The notes beneath the pieces were generated by a model that was not told the DNA's origin, made no database searches, and saw only the letters and a program-made list of their open reading frames with translations. 8,955 nucleotides of DNA, taken from contig JAEYDL010000036.1 in assembly GCA_023403845.1 (NCBI GenBank), positions 1 through 8,955 of the forward strand, read 5' to 3'. Positions 1-6,269 of the stretch are shown piece after piece. How positions within the stretch are numbered: the first letter of the stretch is position 1; each line of letters opens with the position of its first letter. Made by a program: the position numbers and the translations under genes. The stretch comes from Pseudomonadota bacterium (GTDB taxonomy: Bacteria; Desulfobacterota; Desulfovibrionia; Desulfovibrionales; Desulfovibrionaceae).

Positions 1-2
1 GC

Positions 3-1355
3 ACGGTGGCCGATGCCGTCATCGGCGAACTGGTTGACGCGCTGGATACCGTGCAGCGTTCGGATTTGCCGGAATCCGTCAAGCCGGCGGTGCAGAAAAC
101 GCTGCTGCACGCCTCCATGCCCGTGACCCCGGGCATGGCGCAGGCCGTGTGCGACGCCGTTGAGGACACGACTCTTTTCCTTGCCGAACTTCGCCGAAGC
201 GACGCCACGCCGCAGGATCTGCAGGCGGGCTTTGACGTCTACGCGGCAGCGCTGCACAACGCGATCACCCAGCCCGACGGCAGTCTCCGTCCCGGCATTG
301 CGGGTGGTCCGGAAGCCAGCGAGACGCGTCGGCTCACGGCTCAGGCAGCCTGCCTGCTGTCCGGTTTCGACGCCTTAAACCCACTGCCCGATGAGGAGAG
401 ACTGATGGCCCGGAGTCAGCTGGATGCGGGGCAAACCCTTCCGGAGGATCTGGCCGCGGCATACGCGAATCTCAAGGAGGCCCAGGAAGCCATGCGGTTC
501 ATCATGCGCACCGGTTCCCCCCTGCATGTCATGCACTACGCCCAGCAGCAGGACCCCGATCCCGGCGTGCGCACGCAGTCGGAACTGATGCTCATGAACC
601 TGCTGGAGGTGCTGAACGACGCCGGCGGCAAAGCTACCGACAGGTTTCTGCGCCCCGCCGGTCTGGGCCAGATGAGCATGGCGCAGGCCCGGCAGTTTGT
701 TCCCGAGGGCGTGGGGATTCCCGCACAGGGGGGACGGAGCTTCAACTTCGAAGCGGCTCGTACTTTCCTGAGCGCAGAGCTGGCCTATACGGTAGGAAGC
801 ACTACCCCGGGCACGGGCAGGAAACTGGCGCCTCAGGGCAGCTCGCCGGAACTCCTGGTCAAAATGAACGCGTTTTCCGAGATGTTCCTCAAGGATTTCT
901 ACCGCAATGGCGTGATCGTCAATGGACGAAGGATCGGGAAGGACGTAGGCTCCCGTGACCCCGCAGCCATGGAAGCGGCGCTCGACGAGCTGATCGCCCA
1001 GTTCCCCTCTCTGGAGGAAGCAGGCCGGGTGTGCAGCCCCCTGCATCAGGGTTTCGGGGGCGATTTCATCAAGGCTCTTGTCAGAGATCCGCATACTTCG
1101 CAAAGAATGATGAATCATATGGGGGTGCCCGGAGAAGGACTGTCGAGCAGCATGGATATCAGCATCGACGTGCATTCTGACGGTTCTTACAGCGTGCATG
1201 TCGAGCACTGCGCCCAAAAGGTCACTCGCAACATTCCCGGAGGTTCCGAAGGGTTCAACGTCGCCGCGGACTATTCCCTGCCCAACGGGAATTCGCCGCT
1301 TGCCTTCTCCGTGACGGACTTTGATGTCCTCTTCAACGTCGTCCGGCCCCAGTAG
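3..1355 (+). CDS. Large protein of unknown function, 5'-truncated by the window edge
   Basis: The frame is open from the first complete codon to a TAG at 1353-1355, giving about 450 visible residues. A GTG lies at position 6, but no ribosome binding site can be seen in the five bases before it and no stop precedes it, so the gene most likely starts outside the window. I do not recognise the family. The first 200 or so visible residues are rich in Ala, Leu, Glu and Gln and look alpha-helical. The middle is mixed, with Gly/Pro-rich turns. The last 70 residues contain alternating polar/hydrophobic stretches such as SMDISIDVHSDGSYSVHVEH, which look like beta strands. There is no membrane segment and no obvious catalytic motif. 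A strong terminator follows within 40 bases, so it ends its transcription unit. A secreted or effector-like role is conceivable for such an orphan, but nothing in the sequence shows it. Confidence 0.75.
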   Translation, partial: TVADAVIGELVDALDTVQRSDLPESVKPAVQKTLLHASMPVTPGMAQAVCDAVEDTTLFLAELRRSDATPQDLQAGFDVYAAALHNAITQPDGSLRPGIAGGPEASETRRLTAQAACLLSGFDALNPLPDEERLMARSQLDAGQTLPEDLAAAYANLKEAQEAMRFIMRTGSPLHVMHYAQQQDPDPGVRTQSELMLMNLLEVLNDAGGKATDRFLRPAGLGQMSMAQARQFVPEGVGIPAQGGRSFNFEAARTFLSAELAYTVGSTTPGTGRKLAPQGSSPELLVKMNAFSEMFLKDFYRNGVIVNGRRIGKDVGSRDPAAMEAALDELIAQFPSLEEAGRVCSPLHQGFGGDFIKALVRDPHTSQRMMNHMGVPGEGLSSSMDISIDVHSDGSYSVHVEHCAQKVTRNIPGGSEGFNVAADYSLPNGNSPLAFSVTDFDVLFNVVRPQ

Positions 1356-1390
1356 TCTGAGGCGTCCGCATCGGAAACGGATCAGAAGCG

Positions 1391-1430
1391 CCGGGCGTCC
1401 TCGTCATGACGGGAACGCCCGGTTTTTGTT
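1391..1430 (+). terminator. Intrinsic terminator of the orphan gene
   Basis: CCGGGCGT (1391-1398) pairs perfectly with ACGCCCGG (1415-1422). The interior contains the palindrome CGTCATGACG (1402-1411), so the stem continues with one mismatch and a G-T pair to a CATG tetraloop. TTTTTGTTT follows at once. It lies 36 bases after the stop of the orphan gene. Confidence 0.9.
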
Positions 1431-1588
1431 TCCAGCGGAGCGAACGCTCCCGCGCGTTTCCTCGTGCGTTCCTGACAATCAGGCAACGCGCATGGTTGCG
1501 TTTCCGGCAGCGCCGGATGACTTTTCGCCCGGGTGGAGGCCTTTTCCTGCGAACCTTCGCCCCGGCGGCGCAGCGCATGGAGCAGGAC

Positions 1589-2215
1589 CTACCAGACGTT
1601 GCCGTGTATTCTGTCCTCGAGATTGATTGTCTTCTGTCTGGGAAGGAAGGCGTTTTCGGCAGGATAGCCCATCGTAAGCAGACAGGTGAACTCATAGCCT
1701 TCGGGAGCGTTCACAATTTTCTTGATCTTCTCCGCCTCGTCGCCCACGGGAATATGGAACACCGTTCCCAGACCTTCGGCGGTGGCGGCAAGCAGCATGT
1801 TCTCCAGCGCGCACCATGCCGAAGCGAAATAGTTGAGCGAGCTTTGTTCCACAGGCTTGAGCAAAGGCCATGTCAATTGGCGGAAGAACGGGATGATGAG
1901 CAGGCCGCTCTGCATCAGCATTTTCTGCTGTTTGGGCAGGGCGTCGGCAAACATGGCCATCTTGTCCTTGTCATCGGATTCGTCCACTTCCGCCACCAGC
2001 TTCCTGAATGCCGCCATGTTTCTGGCGAGCGGAGCAATCACTTTCGCAATGTTTTCACGCCCACGCACCACAATGAACTCGAGCTGGCGCAGGTGGTCGT
2101 TGGTCGGTGCCTTGAATGCCGCGTTCAAAACCTTTTTCAGAATCTCATCGCTGACTTCACGATCGGAAAAATCACGGATAGTGCGCCTTTTTTCCAGAAC
2201 TTCATAAAAATCCAT
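1589..2215 (-). CDS. Nitroreductase family flavoprotein (FMN-dependent NAD(P)H oxidoreductase)
   Basis: The 208-residue product has the size and layout of a single-domain nitroreductase, a cytoplasmic family of usually dimeric FMN enzymes that move electrons from NAD(P)H to nitroaromatics, quinones or related acceptors. Residues 10-16 (RRTIRDF) match the N-terminal FMN-phosphate motif. APTNDHLRQLEF (36-47) occupies the place of the family's APS-x-x-N-x-QPW segment. SAWCALENMLLAATAEGLGT (132-151) is the conserved helix and glycine loop, and LLTMGYPAE (179-187) is the C-terminal flavin-side strand. The ATG at 2215 is preceded by GGGAGG (2225-2230) at nine bases. It is divergent from an AraC-type regulator with 145 bases between start codons, which suggests control by that regulator. 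Physiological substrate cannot be assigned. No clear U-tract terminator follows it; only small hairpins occur at 1437-1450 and 1471-1499. Confidence 0.92.
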   Translation of the reverse strand: MDFYEVLEKRRTIRDFSDREVSDEILKKVLNAAFKAPTNDHLRQLEFIVVRGRENIAKVIAPLARNMAAFRKLVAEVDESDDKDKMAMFADALPKQQKMLMQSGLLIIPFFRQLTWPLLKPVEQSSLNYFASAWCALENMLLAATAEGLGTVFHIPVGDEAEKIKKIVNAPEGYEFTCLLTMGYPAENAFLPRQKTINLEDRIHGNVW

Positions 2216-2290
2216 GAAAGCATACCTCCCTGTATCCGGCCGACCGGCCGTTGCGTTTTCAGGAATGATACACTATTTTTTGTTGAATAC

Positions 2291-2331
2291 TTGCATTATC
2301 GTCAAAAAAAGTTGTCGCAGATTTGCATAAT
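2291..2331. promoter_or_regulatory. Divergent regulatory region with TTGCAT direct repeats
   Basis: The 145-base gap between the nitroreductase and AraC-type starts is AT-rich in its centre. Two related sites, TTGCATTATCG at 2291 and TTGCATAATGCGG at 2323, lie in direct repeat 32 bases apart, about three helical turns, which suits an AraC-type activator that binds tandem sites. CATAAT (2326-2331) could be the -10 of the regulator gene. On the minus strand a TATCAT lies just upstream of the nitroreductase leader, without a good -35. Both promoters look weak, as expected for activator dependence. The operator role is inference. Confidence 0.4.
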
Positions 2332-2360
2332 GCGGCAAAAGCAGCGAGGAACGAGCCGCA

Positions 2361-3329
2361 GTGGAAGAAACCGTCACGCCGTATGAACTGCCCGACACGG
2401 CGAATCATTCCTTCTTTTTCGTGGATGTCCGCATTCCTCCCGCCGAGGAAGCGAAACTGCACCGGCACGACGCCTGGGAACTGCTGTACGTCGTTCACGG
2501 ACGCGGCAACCGGACGGCGGGGGACACGATGCAGCCCTTCACGGAGGGCGACGTGGTCCTGATGCCGCCTTCCATGATCCATCAATGGGCGTTCGCTCCG
2601 GATTCGGTCGATGAAAACGGGCACATCCGTTACCTGATGGCGGCGTTCGGCCATGCTTTCGTGGAGCACTGTCTGGAAACGTTTCCTGAATTGCGGAATC
2701 GTTTTGCGGAGGTGTCGTTTCCCCTGAACGCCCTGCATTTTGGGAAGAAAAGCGCCGGGTTGCTCGGGGGCAGGCTGATGCGGATGTGCGATGAGGATGA
2801 ACTGGGACGGCTATGCGAGATGCTGCGCCTGCTGCCCGACATGTTCACGACATCCGATCATACCCTTGCCGGCAGGCCGGTGCGTATCGAGCGGAACGTG
2901 CAACGCATGCAGAGGGTCTGCACCTATGTGATGCGCCGCTATGCCCGGCCCATCTCCCTGAATGACATTGCCGCCGAGGTCGGCATGAACCGCTCCGCAT
3001 TCTGCACATGGTTCAAGCGCTTCAACGGGATGACATTTTTACAGTTTCTTGTGCAATACCGCCTCAATACCGCCTGCGAACTGCTGAAGAGTTCAGCAAG
3101 ACAGGTGTCTGAAATCTGCTATCTGGTCGGATTCAACGACCTGCCGCATTTTGTGCGCGTGTTCAGACAGGTCATGGGCGTGTCGCCGTCGCGCTACCGC
3201 AAGATGCATGGAGGGACGGACGGGAATGCGCATGACATCCCGCCTCCGCCGCATTCGCCGTCCTTTTCGGCAGAGCTTTCACCGGGCCATGCGCCGGAGG
3301 GTTCGGCAGAGCAACAGGCGAAGTCGTGA
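2361..3329 (+). CDS. AraC-family transcriptional regulator with N-terminal cupin sensor domain
   Basis: The 322-residue protein has an N-terminal cupin-like sensor: LHRHDAWELLYVVHGRGN (33-50) and EGDVVLMPPSMIHQW (62-76) are the two characteristic cupin strands with His residues. A helical linker follows, and then a complete AraC DNA-binding domain at about 180-283. The first helix-turn-helix is ISLNDIAAEVGMNRSAFCTWFKRFNG (198-223). The second is ARQVSEICYLVGFNDLPHFVRVFRQVMGVSP (246-276). A Pro/Ser-rich tail of about 40 residues after GVSPSRYRKMHG is longer than usual. The start is GTG at 2361, with GAGGA ten bases upstream; a TAA at 2328-2330 closes the frame and there is no ATG between. It is divergent from the nitroreductase gene, its most likely target. 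The effector is unknown; family members with this domain order often sense small organic molecules. Confidence 0.93.
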   Translation: MEETVTPYELPDTANHSFFFVDVRIPPAEEAKLHRHDAWELLYVVHGRGNRTAGDTMQPFTEGDVVLMPPSMIHQWAFAPDSVDENGHIRYLMAAFGHAFVEHCLETFPELRNRFAEVSFPLNALHFGKKSAGLLGGRLMRMCDEDELGRLCEMLRLLPDMFTTSDHTLAGRPVRIERNVQRMQRVCTYVMRRYARPISLNDIAAEVGMNRSAFCTWFKRFNGMTFLQFLVQYRLNTACELLKSSARQVSEICYLVGFNDLPHFVRVFRQVMGVSPSRYRKMHGGTDGNAHDIPPPPHSPSFSAELSPGHAPEGSAEQQAKS

Positions 3330-3529
3330 GCGAAGCGGCAGCGCATTCCACCATGCCGGAACATGCCGCCCGTCAGGCGGGCGACGCGGCCTTCATCTCC
3401 CGGCAGATTCGCCGCCTCCTCGTTTTCGGACGGGCCGGCAGGGCAGGGCGCCTGTTTCCCGTAAATCCTGTTCCGACACAACCATGTACGCGTATTGTAT
3501 AACTATGCAGCAAAAGGCAAACAGCGTCG

Positions 3530-3556
3530 AACCGGTTCCGGCTTCTTCCGGTTTTT
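3530..3556 (+). terminator. Possible terminator of the AraC-type gene
   Basis: AACCGG (3530-3535) pairs with CCGGTT (3548-3553) around a 12-base loop, and five T residues (3552-3556) overlap the end of the stem. The stem is short and the site lies 200 bases beyond the stop codon, so the call is weak. Confidence 0.35.
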
Positions 3557-3813
3557 CCTTGCGCCGCATGTTGCCTCCGGTCCGCCGGAAGCCCGGAATC
3601 GAAGCGGACAGTCCCGGTTCCCTGCTTCCAGTTTCCTGACCACCGTCGCTTCTGACGATATTTCGCGCACCGCCCCTTTCCGGAACGGCCCGGGCATGCC
3701 CTCAGGCGGGGGAATTTTTTCTCCAGCTTCGGCAGCGTACTTTTTTATCATGAAATCATAACAGCATAGATGAACATTGCGATGCGAATTGCAGGGAAAA
3801 TCGCCGCAGCCTG

Positions 3814-3841
3814 TTGACACGCATCCTGATCTGTGAAAAAT
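3814..3841 (+). promoter_or_regulatory. Candidate symporter promoter
   Basis: A perfect -35 TTGACA (3814-3819) is followed after 16 bases by AAAAAT (3836-3841) preceded by TGTG, an extended but poor -10. It would start transcription about 200 bases upstream of the symporter ATG, just before the twin palindrome at 3853-3878. Confidence 0.4.
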
Positions 3842-3852
3842 GAAATAAACGA

Positions 3853-3878
3853 ATGTCGACATTTAAGACGACATGTCG
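3853..3878. promoter_or_regulatory. Twin palindrome, candidate operator upstream of the symporter
   Basis: ATGTCGACAT (3853-3862) and CGACATGTCG (3869-3878) are two perfect 10-base palindromes separated by six bases. They share the pentamer TGTCG/CGACA, so ATGTCG (3853-3858) and CGACAT (3869-3874) also form an inverted repeat. The position just downstream of the candidate promoter fits a repressor site. The protein that might bind is unknown. Confidence 0.4.
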
Positions 3879-4046
3879 GCGCTCATGGCATTTCTTCAGG
3901 GGGGAACAGGAAGGAATGAACGAGCGTTGGGGGAGATTGTCGAGATCCGTCCGGAATCCGGCGGGACTCGGGATGTTCTCGAGCTGCGGATTTTCGGAAT
4001 TCGGTTCGGAGTAACACGCAACACCCGTCAACGCGGAGGAAACGTC

Positions 4047-5276
4047 ATGAGTGCTTCCCGGATGAGCCTGCCCACCCAGATGGCCATCGGCATGATTCTT
4101 GGCATTCTCGTCGGCGCGATCGCGCCAGTCGTCAATCTTGATCCCGGCTATCTGAAGCCCGTGGGCCAGTTGTTCATCAATCTGGTGCGTATGGTGGTGG
4201 TGCCTCTGGTGCTGACCACGCTCGTGGCCGGCGCGGCCAGCGTCGGGGATGTGGGCCGGCTTGGCCGTGTGGCCGGAAAGACGCTGGCCTACTATTTCGT
4301 CACGACCGCCGTCGCCGTAATCATCGGACTCATTCTCGCCAATATTTTCCAGCCGGGCAGCGGTCTGAATCTCGCCATCGACGGACTCAAGGCCAAGGAC
4401 GTGACTCCGCCCGCACTGGTGGACGTGTTCCTGAACATCGTCCCGGTCAACCCTGTGGATGCGCTGGCCAGGGGCAACATGCTCCAGATCATCTTTTTCG
4501 CCATTCTGTTCGGGTTCGGTCTGAATACCGTGGGCGAAAAGGGACGGAACGTGCTCGCCTTCTTCGACGGAGCCGCCGAAGTCATGATCAAGGTCACCAC
4601 CATGGTCATGCTGTACGCCCCCATCGGCGTGTTCGGCCTGATGGCCTATACGGTGGGCATGCACGGCCTGAGCGTGCTGCTGCCGCTCATCAAGCTCGTG
4701 GTCGTCATGTATGTGGCCTGTCTCATTCAGGTCCTTGTGGTCTACCTGCCCTGCGTCCGCTATACGGGCCTTACGCCGACCAGATTCTTCAAGGGACTGG
4801 CCGAACCCCTGATGATCGCCTTCACCACCTGCTCCAGCGCGGCAGCCCTGTCCTCCAACCTGCTCAGCGTGCAGAAGCTCGGCGCGTCCAGACCCGTATC
4901 CAGCTTCTCCATCCCGCTCGGCAACACCATCAACATGGACGGCGCGGCCATCTACATGGGCATTGCGGCCATTTTCGCCGCCGAAGTGTACGGCATCCCC
5001 ATGCCTCTGGACAAGCAGATCATGGTCGTACTGATGGCCATCCTCGCCTCCATCGGCTCCATGGGCGTGCCCGGCGCGGCGCTGATCATGATCACCATGA
5101 TCTTCACGCAGGTGGGCATCCCGCTGGAAGCCATCGCGCTTGTGGCCGGCGTGGACCGCATCATGGACATGGCCCGCACGACCATCAACGTTCTCGGCGA
5201 CGCCACCGGAGCCGTATTCGTCTCCAGGCTTGAAAACGATTTCGATCCTGAACGGGGCGCACAGCTCGAAGCATAA
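4047..5276 (+). CDS. Dicarboxylate/amino acid:cation symporter (DAACS family, GltP/GltT/DctA-like)
   Basis: Starting at ATG 4047 the product has 409 residues, the usual family length. GGAGGA (4035-4040) lies six bases upstream; an in-frame ATG at 3873 would add 58 hydrophilic residues with no good ribosome binding site. These inner-membrane secondary transporters take up glutamate, aspartate or C4-dicarboxylates with Na+ or H+ by an elevator mechanism. The family core is visible: hairpin HP1 TTCSSAAALSSN (260-271), TM7 PLGNTINMDGAAIYMG with NMDG at 296-299, hairpin HP2 IGSMGVPGAAL (336-346), and TM8 DRIMDMARTTINVLGD (370-385). In TM8, D370, D374, R377, T378 and N381 correspond to the GltPh residues D390, D394, R397, T398 and N401. 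The retained arginine favours an acidic substrate. It stands alone, with a long leader and its own terminator. Exact substrate and coupling ion are not readable. Confidence 0.93.
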   Translation: MSASRMSLPTQMAIGMILGILVGAIAPVVNLDPGYLKPVGQLFINLVRMVVVPLVLTTLVAGAASVGDVGRLGRVAGKTLAYYFVTTAVAVIIGLILANIFQPGSGLNLAIDGLKAKDVTPPALVDVFLNIVPVNPVDALARGNMLQIIFFAILFGFGLNTVGEKGRNVLAFFDGAAEVMIKVTTMVMLYAPIGVFGLMAYTVGMHGLSVLLPLIKLVVVMYVACLIQVLVVYLPCVRYTGLTPTRFFKGLAEPLMIAFTTCSSAAALSSNLLSVQKLGASRPVSSFSIPLGNTINMDGAAIYMGIAAIFAAEVYGIPMPLDKQIMVVLMAILASIGSMGVPGAALIMITMIFTQVGIPLEAIALVAGVDRIMDMARTTINVLGDATGAVFVSRLENDFDPERGAQLEA

Positions 5277-5283
5277 CCAGCGT

Positions 5284-5319
5284 GCCCGGCGGGACGCCCG
5301 CGCGTCCTCCGGGCTTTTT
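5284..5319 (+). terminator. Intrinsic terminator of the symporter gene
   Basis: GCCCGG (5284-5289) pairs with CCGGGC (5309-5314). After one bulged C the stem continues GGGACG/CGTCCT with one G-T pair around a six-base loop. TTTTT follows at 5315-5319. It begins eight bases after the stop codon. Confidence 0.92.
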
Positions 5320-5322
5320 CAG

Positions 5323-5382
5323 CGGCAGGGAAATCCTGCCGGACTGAACACAGGGCCGGACCGCATTGTGCGAATCCGGCCC
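5323..5382. repeat. Two further hairpins in the convergent gap
   Basis: CGGCAGG (5323-5329) pairs with CCTGCCG (5335-5341) around a five-base loop. GGGCCGGA (5353-5360) pairs with TCCGGCCC (5375-5382), with an inner CGCA/TGCG stem around a TTG loop. Neither has a T-run on either strand, so they are not classical terminators. They may protect the 3' end of the symporter mRNA or be a dispersed palindromic element. Confidence 0.6.
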
Positions 5383-5483
5383 GGCTTCGTCATGAACTTC
5401 AGGCTGTTCAGAACCTGAGCACCGGAAACGGGAACCGCCATGCGGATGAAAGCAGCAGGGGCCAGGGAACACCGGACCGCATG

Positions 5484-5522
5484 AAAAAATCCGGCGCTTG
5501 CGTTGCCGCAGGACGCCGGATT
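5484..5522 (-). terminator. Intrinsic terminator of the GNAT gene
   Basis: Read on the minus strand, AATCCGGCG (5522-5514) pairs with CGCCGGATT (5496-5488), with an inner TGCG-GCAA-CGCA tetraloop stem, followed by a run of T residues (complement of 5484-5489). It lies 58 bases beyond the stop codon of the acetyltransferase gene. Confidence 0.88.
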
Positions 5523-5580
5523 CAGAACGGGCGGACATGGCCGGGCCATGCGCCGGAAGGGAATCGGAGAGGAGGAGGGT

Positions 5581-6084
5581 TCACCTGTCCGCCCCCATCT
5601 TCCGGAATTCCAGATACATGTTATGCCATTGCCTTGAGGCCAATTTTGATTCGGACAGGCCCTCATGGACGTATCCGAGCTTTTCGTAATACCCGATCAG
5701 CTCTTCCTTGCACGTCAGGATGCAGCCCCGCCTGCCCCTGCGGGCGGCCCGGGAAACGAAATGCCGCATCAGCCGTTCCGCATAGCCCCGCTTTCTGAAC
5801 GCCGGCAGCACCGCTATTCCGAGCACCGCTTCCCAACGTCCGTTTTCCTCATGCAGACGAGGATTTATGAACATGTCATCGGTAATGTACTCCCTGTTTG
5901 TGGCAAGCCCGCTGATGAAGCCTGCCATGTGGCCGTCGACTTCGAGCGCAAGAAAGTGATCCGGGGACTTTCTTATGCGCTCCATGTAGACCTCCTGCGA
6001 TACACTTTCGCCGTCGGGAAAACATTTCTGACCTATCTGCGTGACAATGCACGCTTCATCATGAATGACGCTGCGGATTTTCAT
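5581..6084 (-). CDS. GNAT family N-acetyltransferase
   Basis: The 167-residue protein is a single GNAT domain, which transfers an acetyl group from acetyl-CoA to an amine. The acetyl-CoA motif A is visible at residues 90-106, with R97-K98-R99-G100-Y101-A102 giving the family's R-x-x-G-x-A phosphate-binding loop after a beta strand (EAVLGIAVLP). YYEKLGYVHEG (132-142) is the conserved motif B segment with the general-acid tyrosine region. The C-terminal WHNMYLEF (153-160) resembles the end of arylalkylamine (serotonin) N-acetyltransferase-like members, so a small amine substrate is more likely than a protein; this is inference. The ATG at 6084 has GGAGG (complement of 6093-6097) at eight bases. 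It is a single-gene unit with its own promoter and terminator, convergent with the symporter gene. Confidence 0.9.
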   Translation of the reverse strand: MKIRSVIHDEACIVTQIGQKCFPDGESVSQEVYMERIRKSPDHFLALEVDGHMAGFISGLATNREYITDDMFINPRLHEENGRWEAVLGIAVLPAFRKRGYAERLMRHFVSRAARRGRRGCILTCKEELIGYYEKLGYVHEGLSESKLASRQWHNMYLEFRKMGADR

Positions 6085-6131
6085 GTTTGCTTCCTCCGTT
6101 GACTTGTGAACGATCCTTGCCTCAAGAGACC

Positions 6132-6160
6132 GTTATATAGCAGATCGGCGAATACAAGAA
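6132..6160 (-). promoter_or_regulatory. Promoter of the GNAT gene
   Basis: On the minus strand, TTCTTG (6160-6155) and TATAAC (6137-6132) are separated by 17 bases and lie about 50 bases upstream of the acetyltransferase ATG. The -10 sits in a short TATATAAC tract in otherwise GC-rich DNA. The octamer CCTTGCCT (6115-6122) and its complement AGGCAAGG (6173-6180) flank the promoter. Confidence 0.5.
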
Positions 6161-6191
6161 AAGCAGCGGATCAGGCAAGGCTTCCGCGCAT

Positions 6192-6251
6192 GGAACGCGC
6201 GGCAGCATCCCGGTCCGGTTCCATTCGGTCCATCCGGTGCCGCGCGGTTCC
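6192..6251. repeat. Long inverted repeat after the aldo/keto reductase gene
   Basis: GGAACGCGCGGCA (6192-6204) pairs with TGCCGCGCGGTTCC (6238-6251) with one bulged G, around a 33-base loop that itself contains CCGG-type inverted repeats. It begins 19 bases beyond the stop of the aldo/keto reductase on the minus strand, where a terminator would be expected. It has no T-run, so it may be a processing or RNA-stabilising structure. Confidence 0.6.
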
Positions 6252-6269
6252 GCATTCCTCACGCCGCAC

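Larger units (their letters stand above)
3330..4046. other. Long intergenic region / symporter leader without a convincing gene
   Basis: Every open frame here lacks a proper start with a ribosome binding site, or gives a low-complexity Arg/Pro/Ser-rich translation without recognisable motifs, so I call no gene. The region holds a possible terminator of the AraC-type gene (3530-3556), a palindromic stretch GGGCATGCCC near 3693 followed 14 bases later by TTTTTT, a TACGCGTA palindrome (3487-3494) next to a TATAAC (3498-3503), and the symporter promoter and operator candidates listed separately. Confidence 0.55.

Noticed and set aside
375..1217. Long minus-strand open frame of 280 codons
   Set aside because: Antisense to the orphan gene; His/Gln/Arg-rich translation without motifs, produced by GC-rich codon usage on the other strand.
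3495..3862. Small open frames on both strands in the symporter leader region
   Set aside because: No ribosome binding site, no motif, biased composition.
3873..4046. N-terminal extension of the symporter from ATG 3873
   Set aside because: Adds 58 hydrophilic residues, starts inside the palindrome pair and has no ribosome binding site, whereas ATG 4047 has GGAGGA at six bases.
3756..4664. Minus-strand open frame of 302 codons rich in His, Asp and Gln
   Set aside because: Antisense to the symporter coding sequence and its leader; composition typical of a shadow frame.
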